Source: Anodontia alba (lineage: Eukaryota; Mollusca; Bivalvia; Lucinida; Lucinidae). From it: DNA of 64,000 bases. Both the position numbers and the translations under genes were made by a program. Positions 44,901-58,900 of the stretch are shown here, piece after piece. Below the pieces are notes generated by a model. The model saw only the letters and a list, made by a program, of their open reading frames with translations, was not told where the DNA came from and did no database searches. Every line of letters starts with the position of its first letter. Position 1 is the first letter of the stretch. The stretch covers positions 1,743,501-1,807,500 of the forward strand of contig OZ024835.1 of the NCBI GenBank assembly GCA_964016985.1. Direction: 5' to 3'.

Positions 44901-46906
44901 ATAAGTCCTTTGCTGATCTTTTTTTTTTTTTTAAAGTGTACCCTTAGTAGGCATATATACTGAACCAAAAAAGAAACTTTCGCGAGACTTCAATGGGACT
45001 GTTTCCATATATGTGTATATTAACAGTTTTTATTTGTATTTGTTATTGCACAATAATTTAAAATCAATTCATCAAAGTTCATTTACAGTCTAAAAATTAT
45101 CAATTTCATTGGATTTTTCAATTTCATTTGAGGTAGGTGTCGATTCAATGTTTTTGTCTTTAGTAACGAGTATGCCCGCGAGCATTGCTAACAGCTTGGC
45201 AGCGACGACGCATTGAGTGGATGAGATTATTAATTTGAGCCTGGGGTATATTATTCCACTCTTCTAGCAAAGCGTCACGGAGCTTATTGACGTTACCAGG
45301 CGGATTTTGATGTTGCCGTACACGTGTGTCAAGATTATCCCAAAGGTGCTCGATGGGATTTAGATCCAGGCTTTTTGAAGGCCAGTCGTCTATGAAATCA
45401 ATATTGTTGTTTCGCAAGAACTGGATATTGTCACGGGCGACGTGAGGTCTGGCGTTGTCTTGCTGAAACACAGAAATAACGCCATGATTTTGTAAGAGAG
45501 GAACAACGTGTGGGGCAAGGACACGGTCTCTATACTTTTGAGCGTTCAAATTGTCATCAATGACCACTAATTGGATACGATACCCATAACTTATTCCGGC
45601 CCAGACCATCACGGAACCCCCACCGCAAAAACGATCCCGCTGAAGAACGCAACAGTCAGCATAATGTTCATTCCTACGTCGGTAGACCCTGATCGGACCA
45701 TCACTATTGGACAATGCGAACCTGGATTCATCTGAAAAAAGAATCGTCCGCCAGTCTTGCCTTGTCTAGTTGATGTGTCTATCAGCCCATTGAAGCCTGT
45801 CATGGCGATGACGATCCGTTAATACTGTTCCGATGTAGGGACGACGTGCACGTAAATTGTTCTCAGCCAAACGATTTCGTACGGTTTTAGCGGAAATCCT
45901 AGGGTTATGAGTACCTGGGGTGACAGACGCTGTAGCTGTCACTGTTAAAAAACGGTTTCGTAAATGTTGGTTCAAAATATAGCGGTCTTGCGCCAGCGTG
46001 GTCACACGTGGTCTACCGCTAAATGGAAGATCTTCCGTGCCTCCGGTCTGCACAAACCGCCATCTCAGACTTCTAACTGCCTGCACAGATGATCCAACTT
46101 GCGCAGCAACATCTTCTGTTGAAGCTCCTGCCTCCAGCATCCCAACGGCTCTCTCTCTTAAATGTTTCGCAATTCGAAGCATCGAAATTTTGCCCAAATT
46201 GTATCGATATAAAAGTGTTTAGGTATTTTTATGACTGTAGTTGTCAAGTGCAATAATTTGCAGTGAAAAAAGTTAATACATGTAAACCAGATATGTCCAC
46301 CCCGTGCGTACACATGAAAATGGAGGTTTTGTCAAAACAGACGATATCGTTCAACATGAGGTGATTATCTGACCGATTTCCTAAAGTAGGACGTCAGTGT
46401 AAATTACTACATATACACATTTTTCTACATGTTGTATTTAACCTTATAAGTTTAAGACCTACTTTGCGAAAGTTTCCTTTTTGGTTCAGTATACATATTT
46501 TGCCGTGTTTTCCCAATCATTTTGACAAACCTAAGCGCACAGCGTGGTAATTAGGTTAAATAACCTGTATTACCTTTCCTTGAACGTTAGTATAAGTTGT
46601 AGGTACTATCTTCACAAAATACTGGAACATCATTTGTGCTGAAAAAAAAAAAAAAATCTGTATTTATACCAGACTGGTCTGACAAACAGTGCAGATCCAG
46701 ATCAGATTCAACAGAATGCATGTTTTATCAAGGTCTTAACTATCTGCCACTTGTTCATCAGTTTTTTTTTGTTGTTGTTTTTTTTTTTCAAACACATCAA
46801 CTGGTAGGAAAATGGCAATATACAAACTGAACATAAAATTTGCAGATTTTCATTGTTTTCAATCCTTTCATAAACATTTCCAAGAGAATGGAATAACTCA
46901 TGTATA

Positions 46907-46950
<44 letters not shown>

Positions 46951-49900
46951 AGGGGGGCGAGGTGGGGTGGGGGTGGAGATTTCAAATGAACCATCTGTGT
47001 TAGTCAGTTTCAGATACAACCCCATGATACAACTCTAAATTTGCTTGAAAGTGTGACAAAAGTTTTCATGTAAAAAAAACAAAACAAAAAAAAAAATCCA
47101 GATGGAATGATGGTAACTCCCAATTCTTTTAAGCATTACTATGTGGATTATTATTAACACATAAAGCCTCTGTCACAACCATCAGATGACACTTATAAAT
47201 TTTATCATCTATTTTTTCATAGAAAATATGCCATTTTTTGGCAGACAATTCACAGAAAGCGTTAAGACTGATTTTCAATGAAAAAAAAAAAAAAAAAAAA
47301 AAAAAAAACTGATTGTCAATGAAAAAAAAAAAATTCATCTGCTACAATTTTGCATGGCACTTTAAGGGATAAGTACATTTACCAGCATAACTTATGTTTT
47401 TTTTTTTTTTGTTTTTTTTTAGCTTTTAGTATATATATACTAATTAAGTTGGCTTTGTTTTCATTACATATGATAATTGTGATGAGTATAGACAATTACG
47501 GAACAGGAAGGGAAAAAAAACACACACACACACACACACAGTTAAAAAAAGAGTTGAGTAAAGAAAAAAAACAGTTGGGCTAAGCCGGGATTCGAACCCG
47601 GGACCTCTCGCACCCGAAGCGAGAATCATACCCCTAGACCACTTAGCCAGTCGCCCAATCTGTCACCGGAAACAAGCCTAAATGGGAAAAGTCCTAGAAT
47701 TTTGTCTGGTCAACCGCAAATTCAATTAATTTTTTTTTCGTCTTGGTATCGCCAAAACGTCCTTAGTATCGCGAGGATTTCTACTTCGGCCATTATTTCT
47801 GAAAGTCTTTAATACATTCCCAGTAAATGTGCATATTGTCAGTATTCTGTAAACCCAATTAACGTAGTTTGCAATATGGCACGTGACCTTTCTCTCACAA
47901 TATGGCCGACTACACGACTCACGAAACAGTCTGACCTTGAAAAATCGTGGTTTCTTACTATTAACGTCCAAACAGCTGTAAATAAATAAAAAAGGTAATG
48001 ACAAGACATTCGTATATCAATTATTACTGTATTGAAAAACATTTAAAATGTACCAGTTACAAGAAACTGCAGCCCTTGCAATTATCAGTATGGTGGATCA
48101 AGTGACCGTATAGGCACCGGTAGCCGGACGCTTACTAACTCCAGTATCACTTCATGCAGCCCTGGTAAATACGACATGATTTTATTCCGTAATATGTAGC
48201 CTGAATTCTCATGACTAATATGAGAGAAGAAGCTGGAGGAAAACATACTGAATTAAAAAATATTACCGGTCTGTAATTGCAGAAGAACCGGTCTGTAATT
48301 GCAGAAGAACAGGACAAAAAGAGGTCACACCTACTGCTATCCAGTATCAGTGTATAATTAACTTTTTTCTCCTTCTTTTTTCTTATACTACATCTGTACA
48401 TTGAACCATCAATCCTGACTAATGCTCGATGGGACTGACTTCATAATGATAACCCTTGGGGAGATGAAAAACATTTTTTGAGAATATTGCCAGGTCCTGC
48501 ACATTTCCCATTCTAGACTAGCGACATATAGACCTTTTTATTTAATGTTATTGTTTTCATCCAGGCTACTGACCACATGATTACAATATTGTGTCACGTG
48601 ACCAATAATTGTGGATGGCAAAAACACTTCCGGTTCCATTGATACTAATTTAATGAGGCCAAACTTTACTTGGATAATACATTCTTTTTGGTCAACATTC
48701 ACATAAATTTTACCTAGTGTTTAACAATACAGCTTTTAGAAGCAAACTGACTGCTATTCCTAAGACAAATACATTTTTTTCTAATATCAGCAAGCACATG
48801 GGCAAGCGTTATTTTGCTTTATGGTGACCATTTTAACGGCTAGTTTTAGCTAGTATATAGTCAGAATATGTATTAATAATTTTGGTTATGACATCTGAAT
48901 GATCACTCGCTGAGAATCTCTTCTGAAAAGAAACTTTTGACGAATGAAAATGCTTTATCATTCTGAAAAGACATCGGCAATTATACGGTCTGATAAATGT
49001 AAACAACAACTTTCAGCCATCCAATAGGTACGAGCTTAGAACGTACTCTGCGTTAAAAAGAGTTAAAACCCAGAGGTCTGGATGATTTTTATTGTGTGAC
49101 GTATTGTTTAAAAAGGTCTATAATATTTCTTCATGGCCAAGTCCTTCAGGCGGTTGATCATGCCAAATGCCTCAGACTTGAAAATCAGCAATGATTTAAC
49201 TTGGAATACCCATATCCAAAATGTGACCACCAAGGCAAATAGGACCCTGGGCTTCATATGAAGAAATATTCCCACGAAACAAAGAGACTGCTTACAATGC
49301 TTTGGTGAGTTTGGTCAGACCCCAAGTCGAGTATGCCTCCCTTGTGGTGAGCCCATATGCCCAGTCCAACATAAATTGAAAAGATACAGAGAAGAGCATG
49401 GGTCAAAAATGACTGTCTCATATAGTAGTGTAACCTAGATGCTCTTTACCCTTGGATGGAGACCTCTGGAACAGAGGGTGCAGATGCATGTGTCATATTG
49501 TTCTACAAGATAGTTTATGGCCTTGTTAAGATACCGCTGCCCTTATATATCCTCCATCCAGTTTCCGTTTTCTGTATGTTATCATTCCAGATATGCTGGT
49601 CATTCATGTTATCGATAAGAGGTCTTGTAATACTGAATAGCAGTCAGTCAAAACAGCAGCTAGGCATTTAAAAAAATCTTGGTAGAGTATCACCAATATT
49701 TGTGCCAGGCTTAGATCAGATCATTTTATAGGGTATGAAGAAGATCTTCATTTAATGTTTTTAGCTCACCTGAGCTATGCTCAAGATGAGCTATTGTGAT
49801 CACTTTTCGTCTGTCGTCCGTCCGTTAACATTTTCAAACGACTTCTCCTCTGAAGCCCCTGAGCCAATTTTGCTCAAATTTCATATGGAGCCTCCTCAGG

Positions 49901-52900
49901 TTGGGGGAACAAAAAATTGCTAAAATGGTCGCGGTCCATTGACCAAGATGGCCACCATGCCCATATAAGGTAAAAACCTTTAAAAATCTTCTTCTCCAGA
50001 ACGGATGATGCCATGGGGCTGAATCTTTGCATAAGTCATCGGGGACTGGAGGTCTACCAAAATTGCTAAAATAAAGGTCGTATATTGACATTTGACCTTT
50101 TTACGGCAAGGTCAAGTTTGCTTCCCTATGCATTTGTATGGGAAAAACCTTTAAAAATCTTGTTCTCCAAAACCGAGGATGCCTTATGGCCGAACCTTAA
50201 CATATATCATCAGAAACAGGAGGTCTACCAAAGTTGCTAAAATAATGGTCATACATTGACATTTGACCTTTTTACGATAAGGTCAATTTTGATTCTTTAT
50301 GCATTTGTATGCGAAAAATGTTCAGAATTTCAAACGACTTCTCCTCTGGAGCCTCTGGGCCAATTTTGCTCAAATTTCATATGGAGTCTCCTTAGGTTGG
50401 GGGAATGAAAGATTGCTAAAATGGTCGGGGCTGGTTGACCAAGATGGCCGCCATGCCCATATATGGTAAAAACCTTTAAAAATCTTATTCTCTAGAGGGG
50501 GTGGTCGGGTGGTGCGAAGGTGCTGTGTATCTTACATCACTGGGGCGTCCAACTGATATTGGCTTACAGTTGGGCAAGGCCTGCTATCCTTGTAGTGGGT
50601 AAGGGTAGAGGGGGATGTTTTTATTTCTTCTGTTTCTTCACTTTCATTCCTGTTCCTCTTTCTTCCCTGTCCCTCTCTTTCATCTCCTCTACTCTCTCTC
50701 TTCTATCTCTTTTCTCCCTTTCTCTGGGAGACGACACAAAATGACCCTCAAGGGTTGACGTGTCGTTAAACCCCAACACAATCAAACTTATTCTCTAGAA
50801 CGGAGGATGCCTTGGGGCTGAATCTTTGCATAAGTCATCGGGGACTGGAGGTCTACCAAAATTGCTAAAATAAAGGTGGTATATTGACATTTGACCTTTT
50901 TACAGCAAGGTCAAGTTTGCTTCCCTATGCATTTGTACGGGACAAACCTTTAAAAATCTTGTTCTCCAAAACCGAGGATGCCTTATGGCTGAACCTTTAC
51001 ATATATCATCAGAAACAGGAGGTCTACCAAAGTTGCTAAAATAATGGTCGTACATTGACATTTGACCTTTTTATGGTAAGGTCAATTTTGCTTCCTTATG
51101 CATTCGTATGGGAAAAATGTTCAGAATTTCAAACGACTTCTCCTCTGGAGTCTCTGGGCCAATTTTGCTCAAATCATATGGAGCCTCCTTAGGTTGGAGG
51201 AATGAAAGATTGCTAAAATCATTGCTGCTCGTTGACCAAGATGGCCACCATGCCCATATATGGTAAAAACTTTTAAAAATCTTCTTCTCCAGAACTGAGG
51301 ATGCCTTGGGGCTGAATCTTTGCATAAGCCATCAGGGACGGGAGGTATATTGACATTTGACCAAAAATTGTTCTGATTGGAAATCTAAGATGGCTGTCAT
51401 CTTGTTTATATTTATTATATTTCCCTGCCACTGTGCTGTTTACATGTATAAAATCATGATTCTTCAGAAACCACTTAGCCAATTTCCACCAAATTTCGCA
51501 TTGATCCTACTGTTGAAATGTGATTGATAGTTTATTCAAATGATTATGCTCCATTGACTTTCAGGCCCATATATTCTTCTTCAAAACTAAGAACTGCTCA
51601 AATGATGATCTTTTCATTGGTTGTGATGATAGGATTGGAAAAATGTTGCATAACACCTGCATATCTGCAGTGGTTATGTCACTCAGGTGAGCGAGTCGTG
51701 GCCCATGGGCCTCTTGTTCATAATGTTGCTGAAACCATTCTCCGTTATACGTTTATGGTATCTTTCTTTTGCCATTGCACCCACTCAAATAGCCTGCTGA
51801 ACACAAAAAAGTATAAATGTGATCCAGCCAAGGATTATTGCCAGGTTTGAAACAATATGTTTGAGTAGTTTCAGAGGAGATGTTGTTTTAAAACTTCCTA
51901 ATATTTTACAATAACTCTCTTTACAACCAGCAATGAAAGCTGCATAGGTCTAAATAAGAGTGGGTATCAGGTTAATATTTTTCTTATTTCTCCACAAAAA
52001 CATGTTATGGGTACTCATTGGACGTGCCTCAGCGATACCACTTCTTATCTGGGGATATGTACAAGATTTACCTTTAGTTCAAACTGACTACAAAGGTTGT
52101 GAAGATATTTAAGATTTTCCCCACTATAAATATGTGGGACATTTTGTTTCCATGGGAACCAATGTAATGTGTATCAACACCATATGCTAGTGTGGAGAAA
52201 TAAGTATCAATATCTTTCGCTGAAAAAAAAATGCCTTAATTGCTCTAGCGCTATGCTGTTTGTTTTGCAGATGCCTGCTGGAGTGCCTCAAGGTTACAGA
52301 GCTAGTGGGCCCTCTTGCTGGGATAGAATAAAGATGGGCTTCATAATGGGGGCTTGTGTTGGAGCAGCATCAGGTCTACTTTTTGGAACATTCTCTGGTT
52401 TAAGGTAAGAGATATTCAAGATAAGATGATTGTCAATTTTTTGTTGTTGTACCATATAAATATTTACATAAAAGTGGGTATCATGAAAATATGTTTCTTA
52501 TTTGTCCATAAAAACATATGATGTGGGTACTCATTAGAAGTGCCTTGGTGAGGCGCTTCTAATGAGTACCCACAACATACATGTATGTTTTTATGGACAA
52601 ATAAGAAAAATACACAATTTTTAATTAAACTAGAAATGTGTCCACAGTACACGGATGTCCCCGCTGTGGGGTACCTGACTATAAAACTACAAAATTCTAC
52701 CTGGTATAAATGCCTTAACCTGAGTCTAACAGGATCACGTATTTACACACATTTGTACAGGAGGACGTACATTCATATGCACATACGGAAAACCGAAAAA
52801 CTATATGCCCCTGGCATCATCCGATGCGGGGGCTAAAAACCTCCCCCAAAACAAATACCTTATCTGGAGCTATGTATTTACCCTAATTATTGGACACATT

Positions 52901-55900
52901 TAATTATCTCAGAGCTCTAGATAGTGTGGTACTTTGTGTTGAGGTTTTATGGCCCAGTCAACCCAATGGGGTCATTTCGAGCGTGGTCAGTTTACCTTGT
53001 AAACCACACTTTACCTTACCACACTTTTACTGGGCAGGCTTAGTCCTCTATTAACCAGTATTGTGCACATTCTTTTGCCAGAAACTGACAAATGCTACAC
53101 TATCTGCCAGCTTCGGTGGCTCAGTTGGATGGGCGTTCTACTGGTGATCAGGATGTTGCGGGTTTGACCCCCACCAGGTCAGCAACATTCTTTCCTGGAG
53201 ATTGATTATGAAATATTTTCTACAGTCATTCTCTCCCCTCTGCTGATTCAAGAAGGGCAGTTGTCAGTTTCTGGCAAGAGAATGTGCATAATACTGGTTA
53301 AATGCTTAGAGGACTAAGCTTGCCCAGTAAAAGTGTGGTTAGGTAAACTGAGCCTGACATGACCCTATTGGGTTGACTGGGCCATAAAACCTCAACACAA
53401 ACAAACAAATTAACCTCTGACATGTTCACAAATAATAGGTTCCACAGACTTTGTTTCTTGATAATTACTATTATCCTGTGAGCTTGTCAACATTTTGATT
53501 GTAGCAGATCACTAGATGGGGGAGTCCTTAGCTAGTACTGGTATTAGCTGATTCTAAAATGGAATGCTTTCACTCTTTGGACAGGTTCATTTTAAAGGGT
53601 GTCTGAATTGCTTTTTGGATGAGTTTTTAAAACCGTCCTTTAAAACAGCGATGTCTGGGCGGGCGGGCGTCGTCCGAGGTTTACCTTTCTTCAATGGATT
53701 GCTTTCATATTTGGTAGGGATGAAGAGGAGGACCAGTCAATGTTTCACATGCAAGAGAGACAACTCTTACTCTCTTCGTTAATTAAAAAACCCATCCATA
53801 ATGCCGTTAGGCGTTTTTCTTATTTGTATTATCATTTATAGAGATTTCTGTACCTAATGCAGTGTAGAAATAGATCAGGTGTCCCCTTTTGCTTTTTGCA
53901 GCATCTGATCTAGGTCTATACTCTTTGCCACTGTCCCTTTTTTGGGAAGCTAAGCATAATTGGGTTAACCTTTGTCCTGGTGAAGAAAGTAAGATGCCAT
54001 GCCCACTTTTAATTTTCAGCCAATCAGATTACATGTATTGGTGCTATAAATGCACATACTTAATGACGAACAGTGCAGATCCAGATCAGTTAGCTTCAGA
54101 GCTGGATCTACACTGTTTGCAAAGGCAGGGTATATCCGGGTTCAGCAGGACAAGGTTTAACAGTATACAATGTACCTGAAAGAGGCCATAATTGGACAAT
54201 AAAACATTCTATTTTATAAAGAAGTAAGTATAAGGACTTGTTTAGAAAAATTTCCCCTAGTATCTGAAAAAAGAGCCAAGACTGGTCGCACCAGTATTAG
54301 CATAATATGACTGGTAGTACCATGCCAATGCATTCTCTCCCTTCTGCTGATTCAAGAAGGGCAGTTGTCAGTTTCTGGCGAAAGAATGTGCACAATACTG
54401 GTTAACCGCTTAGAGGACTAAGCCTGCCCAGTAAACGTGTGGTTAGGTAAACTGATCACGCTCGACATGACCCCACTGGGTTGACTGGGCCGTAAAACCT
54501 CAACACAAACAACCATGCCAATGTGTTTGGGGCGTGATAATGGAGTGAGACAGCACTATAAAAGAACACCAGTTCCCACAATCACATCCAGACACCACTA
54601 CAGTATGATAGTAAGATTGTAAACTATGGTGTTAACCATTGTCATGCTGAATAAACTAAGATTCCATGCCCACTTCTAATTTTCAGCCAATCAGTTTACT
54701 TGATCCAGGTTGTTGATACAAATTTAAATACTGAATGGCAAACAGTGCAGATCCAGATCAGTTGGCTTCTTCAGATCTAGATCTACACTCTTTGCAAAGA
54801 TAGGGCATATCCAAGCTCAGCAGGAAGGTTAAACCTTCTCTCTCTCTCAAAAAAAAAAAAAAAAAAGCAAAAGTATTTGGGTCTAAAACGTCCATGTATG
54901 GCAGGACAATACATTCTCTGATTATACTCCTCCCCAGGATGGTAGCAGGATATTCTGGTTTCATCACATTGGTCATCCATGTGTCCGTCCAGCGTCCATA
55001 TTATTTTGATTTGTTGACAAAAATTTACGTAAATATCAGTAACTATTCATCAGACTTGGTATATATACTGTTATTGTTGAGATCTGGTTTGGGATTGGAA
55101 ATGCGCATTTCTTCAATTTTTGGCAGAATTATCTGCCTGCCACATGATGTTGGAGTATTAATTGTTTCACGTCTTTATTTTCATACAGGTATGGTTTACG
55201 AGGCCGTGAGTTATTACAGACAATTTCCAAATCATCAATGCAAGGAGGTGGGACATTCGGCTGTTTCATGGCTATTGGAAGTGGTATACGGTGCTAACAC
55301 AGTGACAGTGATAGACACAGAAGACTAAATACTGCTCTATAGATTTAACACCTAGCATGTTAGACGTAAAACAACAGATGACAAATTGATGATACAGATA
55401 TTTTTTCTTATTTTTCCAAGAAAATTGGATTTGACATTTCCTAAGGATACAATGTGCACAAAATGTCAAATCCTTTTTTCTGGGAAAATAAGAAAAATAT
55501 TTTAAAATACATGTATTGTCTGCTGAAATTTTATCCAGCATGCTAAGTGTTAATTTGGTGCTTATCACATTTGACACTAATTCGAGGCCTGGTTAGCAGA
55601 AAGAGGACATGATTTGCATTGGAAAATGAAAGACACAGTGTAGCCTGCATAGACTGATCAGGATCTTTGGTTAGAGTTCATAGCTCCAGATAAGGCACTT
55701 TTTCAAATAATTTCAAATACAGTCAACTCATTATCTTGAAGTCCAAGGGACTCGCAGAAATACTTTGAGAAATCCATACCTCAACATATCAGATTTGCAG
55801 AATCAAGGAAAAAATAAATCGAACAACCACATTTCACAAATGAATATGTTATTTGACTCCTAAAGTTAGAGATTTATATTGAAAATATTGTGGAAAAGAG

Positions 55901-58900
55901 GAGAAATTGCTCCTTCTCCTCTTTTCCACAATATTTTGTTACCCGTTGTAAGATTTCCATGTTTAAACAGGGACCAGATTTTCACTTCGAGATAAGTGGT
56001 TATTCGTGGTAAGCAAAATCAAGATAATGAAAGTCAACTGTAGTATTAACAGTTTTCTTATTTCTCAATGAAAATACTATGTTTTTATGGAGAAATATAA
56101 AAATATTTTAAGGATACAGCGTAGCCAGATAAAAAATCTTATTTCTCCATGAAAACATTTGTTGTAGTACTCATCAGTCAGGGAACAAAAGCGAGGTGCT
56201 TTAAATGAGAACCCACAATGAATGTTTTGATGGAGAAGTAAGAAAAATATTCATACTTTTTGATGAATAAAAAAAAGCTCCTTCTGCTCGGCTACAATTC
56301 ACCTTACAGGAGCTTCAATAATAATATTGTAAAGTCTACTGGCTAACAGCAAAATCCCTGATCCGAATGCACTGATGTTCTTTTGTGCCTTTACTTTATC
56401 ATTACTCAAAATAAGACACTTTTTTCATTCAAAAAGTATTGATAGTTTTCTTACATCCCCACAACATATATTTTCATGGAGAAATAAGAAAACTTGTTGA
56501 TACGCTCACTTATCTGGAGCCATGCTTTATGCTTCACACTGCCCTTTTATAACATGTCCAGAGAAACATTTACATTAACCTTTGTCATGCTGAATAAATT
56601 AAGATGGCACCTACTTCTAATTTTCAGCCAATCAGATTGCTTGATCTGGATTGCTGCTATAAATTCACATACTAAGTGGCAAACAGTGTAGATCCAGATC
56701 AGTTGGCTTACGCCAACTGATCTGGATCTACACTGTTTGCAAAGGCAGGGTATATCTGGAATCAGCATGACAATGGTTAATAGGAGCAATTTCAACTTTC
56801 AAGAGAAGACAGAAAATCTGTATATCTTCATACTTGCTGGGCATAGCTCCAGATTAGAGGGCGTATCCACAAAATAATTTTCTTATATCTCCACGAAAAC
56901 ACAGGCTGTGGGTACGCATCAGAAGCGGCACTTCTAATGAGTACCCACAACATATGTCTTCGGGGAGAAATAAGTTGAAACCAAGGCCCAGTTGTTCGTA
57001 ACTTAACAAAGTTGTTAGCTAAGGTGACGTTTAAATTTCTATCTTGAAATACGGCAAATACATTGATATTTTGGCTGAAAAAATGTGAGTAGCTTTTGCA
57101 GTGCTAAAGCTGCTAGCATTTTTGCTGCAAAAATATCAATGTATTTGAAAAAACCTTTTCTACAACATAAATAAGTTTGTCATTAACAAGCTTGTTAAGC
57201 TAACAGTGCTTTGAACAACTGGGCCCAGGGCTTTAACTGGAGTTATTTCAGATAAAGCAATACAAGTAATTATGGTGATCATTTCAGATTTTTGTTACTT
57301 TTTGGACTAAAATATATCGCCAGTTGAAGTTCTGTTGTGTATCACAAGATATGTTTTTGCTTCAAAAATAGAAATAAATAAATATCTAAATAAACACTCT
57401 TCTGAAAACTGCTGTTATCTAGTTCTATGGTATCTTAATTTTTTTTGTATTGTGTATAGCTAATGCCAAATGAAAGAACGTGTTTAGCTTAACCCTCATC
57501 CTGCTGAATAATTTAATAAGCCACACCCATTTCTGAATATCAGCCAATCAGATTACATCAAATAATATTTTTATTCAAATTCACAAACTGAATGACAAAC
57601 AGTGTAGATCCAGATCAGATGGTTTCTTCAGAAGCCATCTGATCTGGATCTACATTGTTTGTAAAGGTAGGGGTTGTCATGAACAGCAGGATAAGGGTTA
57701 ACATGTCAGAAAAATTGCTATGTTCCACCAGGAAAATTAGGTGGGATTGGGTTACCCATAAAACATACATTTTTATGTTTGGCCTAAACAGAAATGCAAC
57801 TTAACTCATGTCTGCTGGCAGTCGGTAGGGCATCTGACTGCAGATACAGAGGTCACAAGTTCAAATTCCAGTTTGGTTAACTGCTTAGTACTGGTTAACT
57901 GCTTAGAGGACTAAGCTTGCCTAGGAAAAGTGTGAGTAGATTAACTGACTGGATTGACAGAACCTTAACATTGTTGTTAAGTCGTGAAGCTCCAACTCAA
58001 ACATGCAAGTTGAAGCTTCATTTTGCTCATTTTCTATTTCCACAGAAGTTTGGACATCTAATTTATGGACCAGTTAATACTCTTAAGGCCATATTGAGCC
58101 AGTCAGTTGAACTGTTAACACATTGCCTGGGCAGGCTCAGTCCTTTAGGTGGTTAACCAGTGATCTGGGCAGTAAATGACAAGTGCTCTTCCCAGATCAG
58201 TGAAAGAGAAGGAATGACCATAGAAATTATTTCACGATCAACCTCCATGAAAATTATGTGGCCAAGCTGGGATTTAAACTTGTAATCCCTGGATTTGAAC
58301 AATTTAACCCTTGTCCTGCTATACCCAGATATACCCTGCCTTTGCAAACAGTGTAGATCCAGATCAGTTGGCTTCTAAGAAGAAGCCAACTGATCTGGAT
58401 CTGCACTGGGGTTAACAGGGATGTACATTATTTTTCTTATTTCTGCTGAAAAACATAGATTGTGTGTACTCATTAGAACTGCCTCATTGAGGCAGTTCTA
58501 ATGAGTTCCCACAATCTATGTTTTGAGCAGAAATATGAAAAATATCAATTAGTTATCTGAAAATTTTCAGGTTTTGGAGGTGAATTTTTCAATATATTTG
58601 AATAGGGGTGTTTTCGTAATGTTCTGAATATGTGCATCCTGGACATGTTCCAAAACACTATTGAAGGGTACCGGATACACTCGGTAAACCTTCACCCATT
58701 ATTTATAAAGGAGACAGCTTTGTGACTTCCTGTTTCCTTTCCTGCACAAAAAGACCCTTCAAGTTATGGCTCTACTCTGAAAGAATTTTCTCCCGATCGG
58801 GAGCAGACCCTTTTTCAGAATCGCAGCAAAAGCATTTGGACAGAGTTAACATTCCTGAAAATGTATCCATAATACAGGACAGAGTTACCTTTCCTGAAAA

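Larger units (their letters stand above)
44642..46571. mobile_element. TA-3 element split by a Tc1 insertion
   Basis: Left end TACCGTATTCAATCTAATTA with a TGCAATTCAAATGAGTACCC foldback. The right end (AAGCGCACAGCGTGGTAATT..) resumes after the Tc1 element. Without the insertion it is ~400 bp. Its right terminus falls within ~5 nt of the 5' splice site of the ERGIC3 exon 46574-46638. Confidence 0.65.

Noticed and set aside
48585..48650. CACGTG, CCAAT and CTTCCGG cluster as a ROMO1 promoter
   Set aside because: It lies inside a TA-flanked inverted-repeat element (48527-49122); possible, but 47730-48175 outside repeats is the better candidate.
54894..55328. 144-codon open frame over ROMO1 exon 2
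   Set aside because: It is in a different frame from the conserved ROMO1 reading, runs across a G repeat and the splice acceptor, and has no homology that I recognise.
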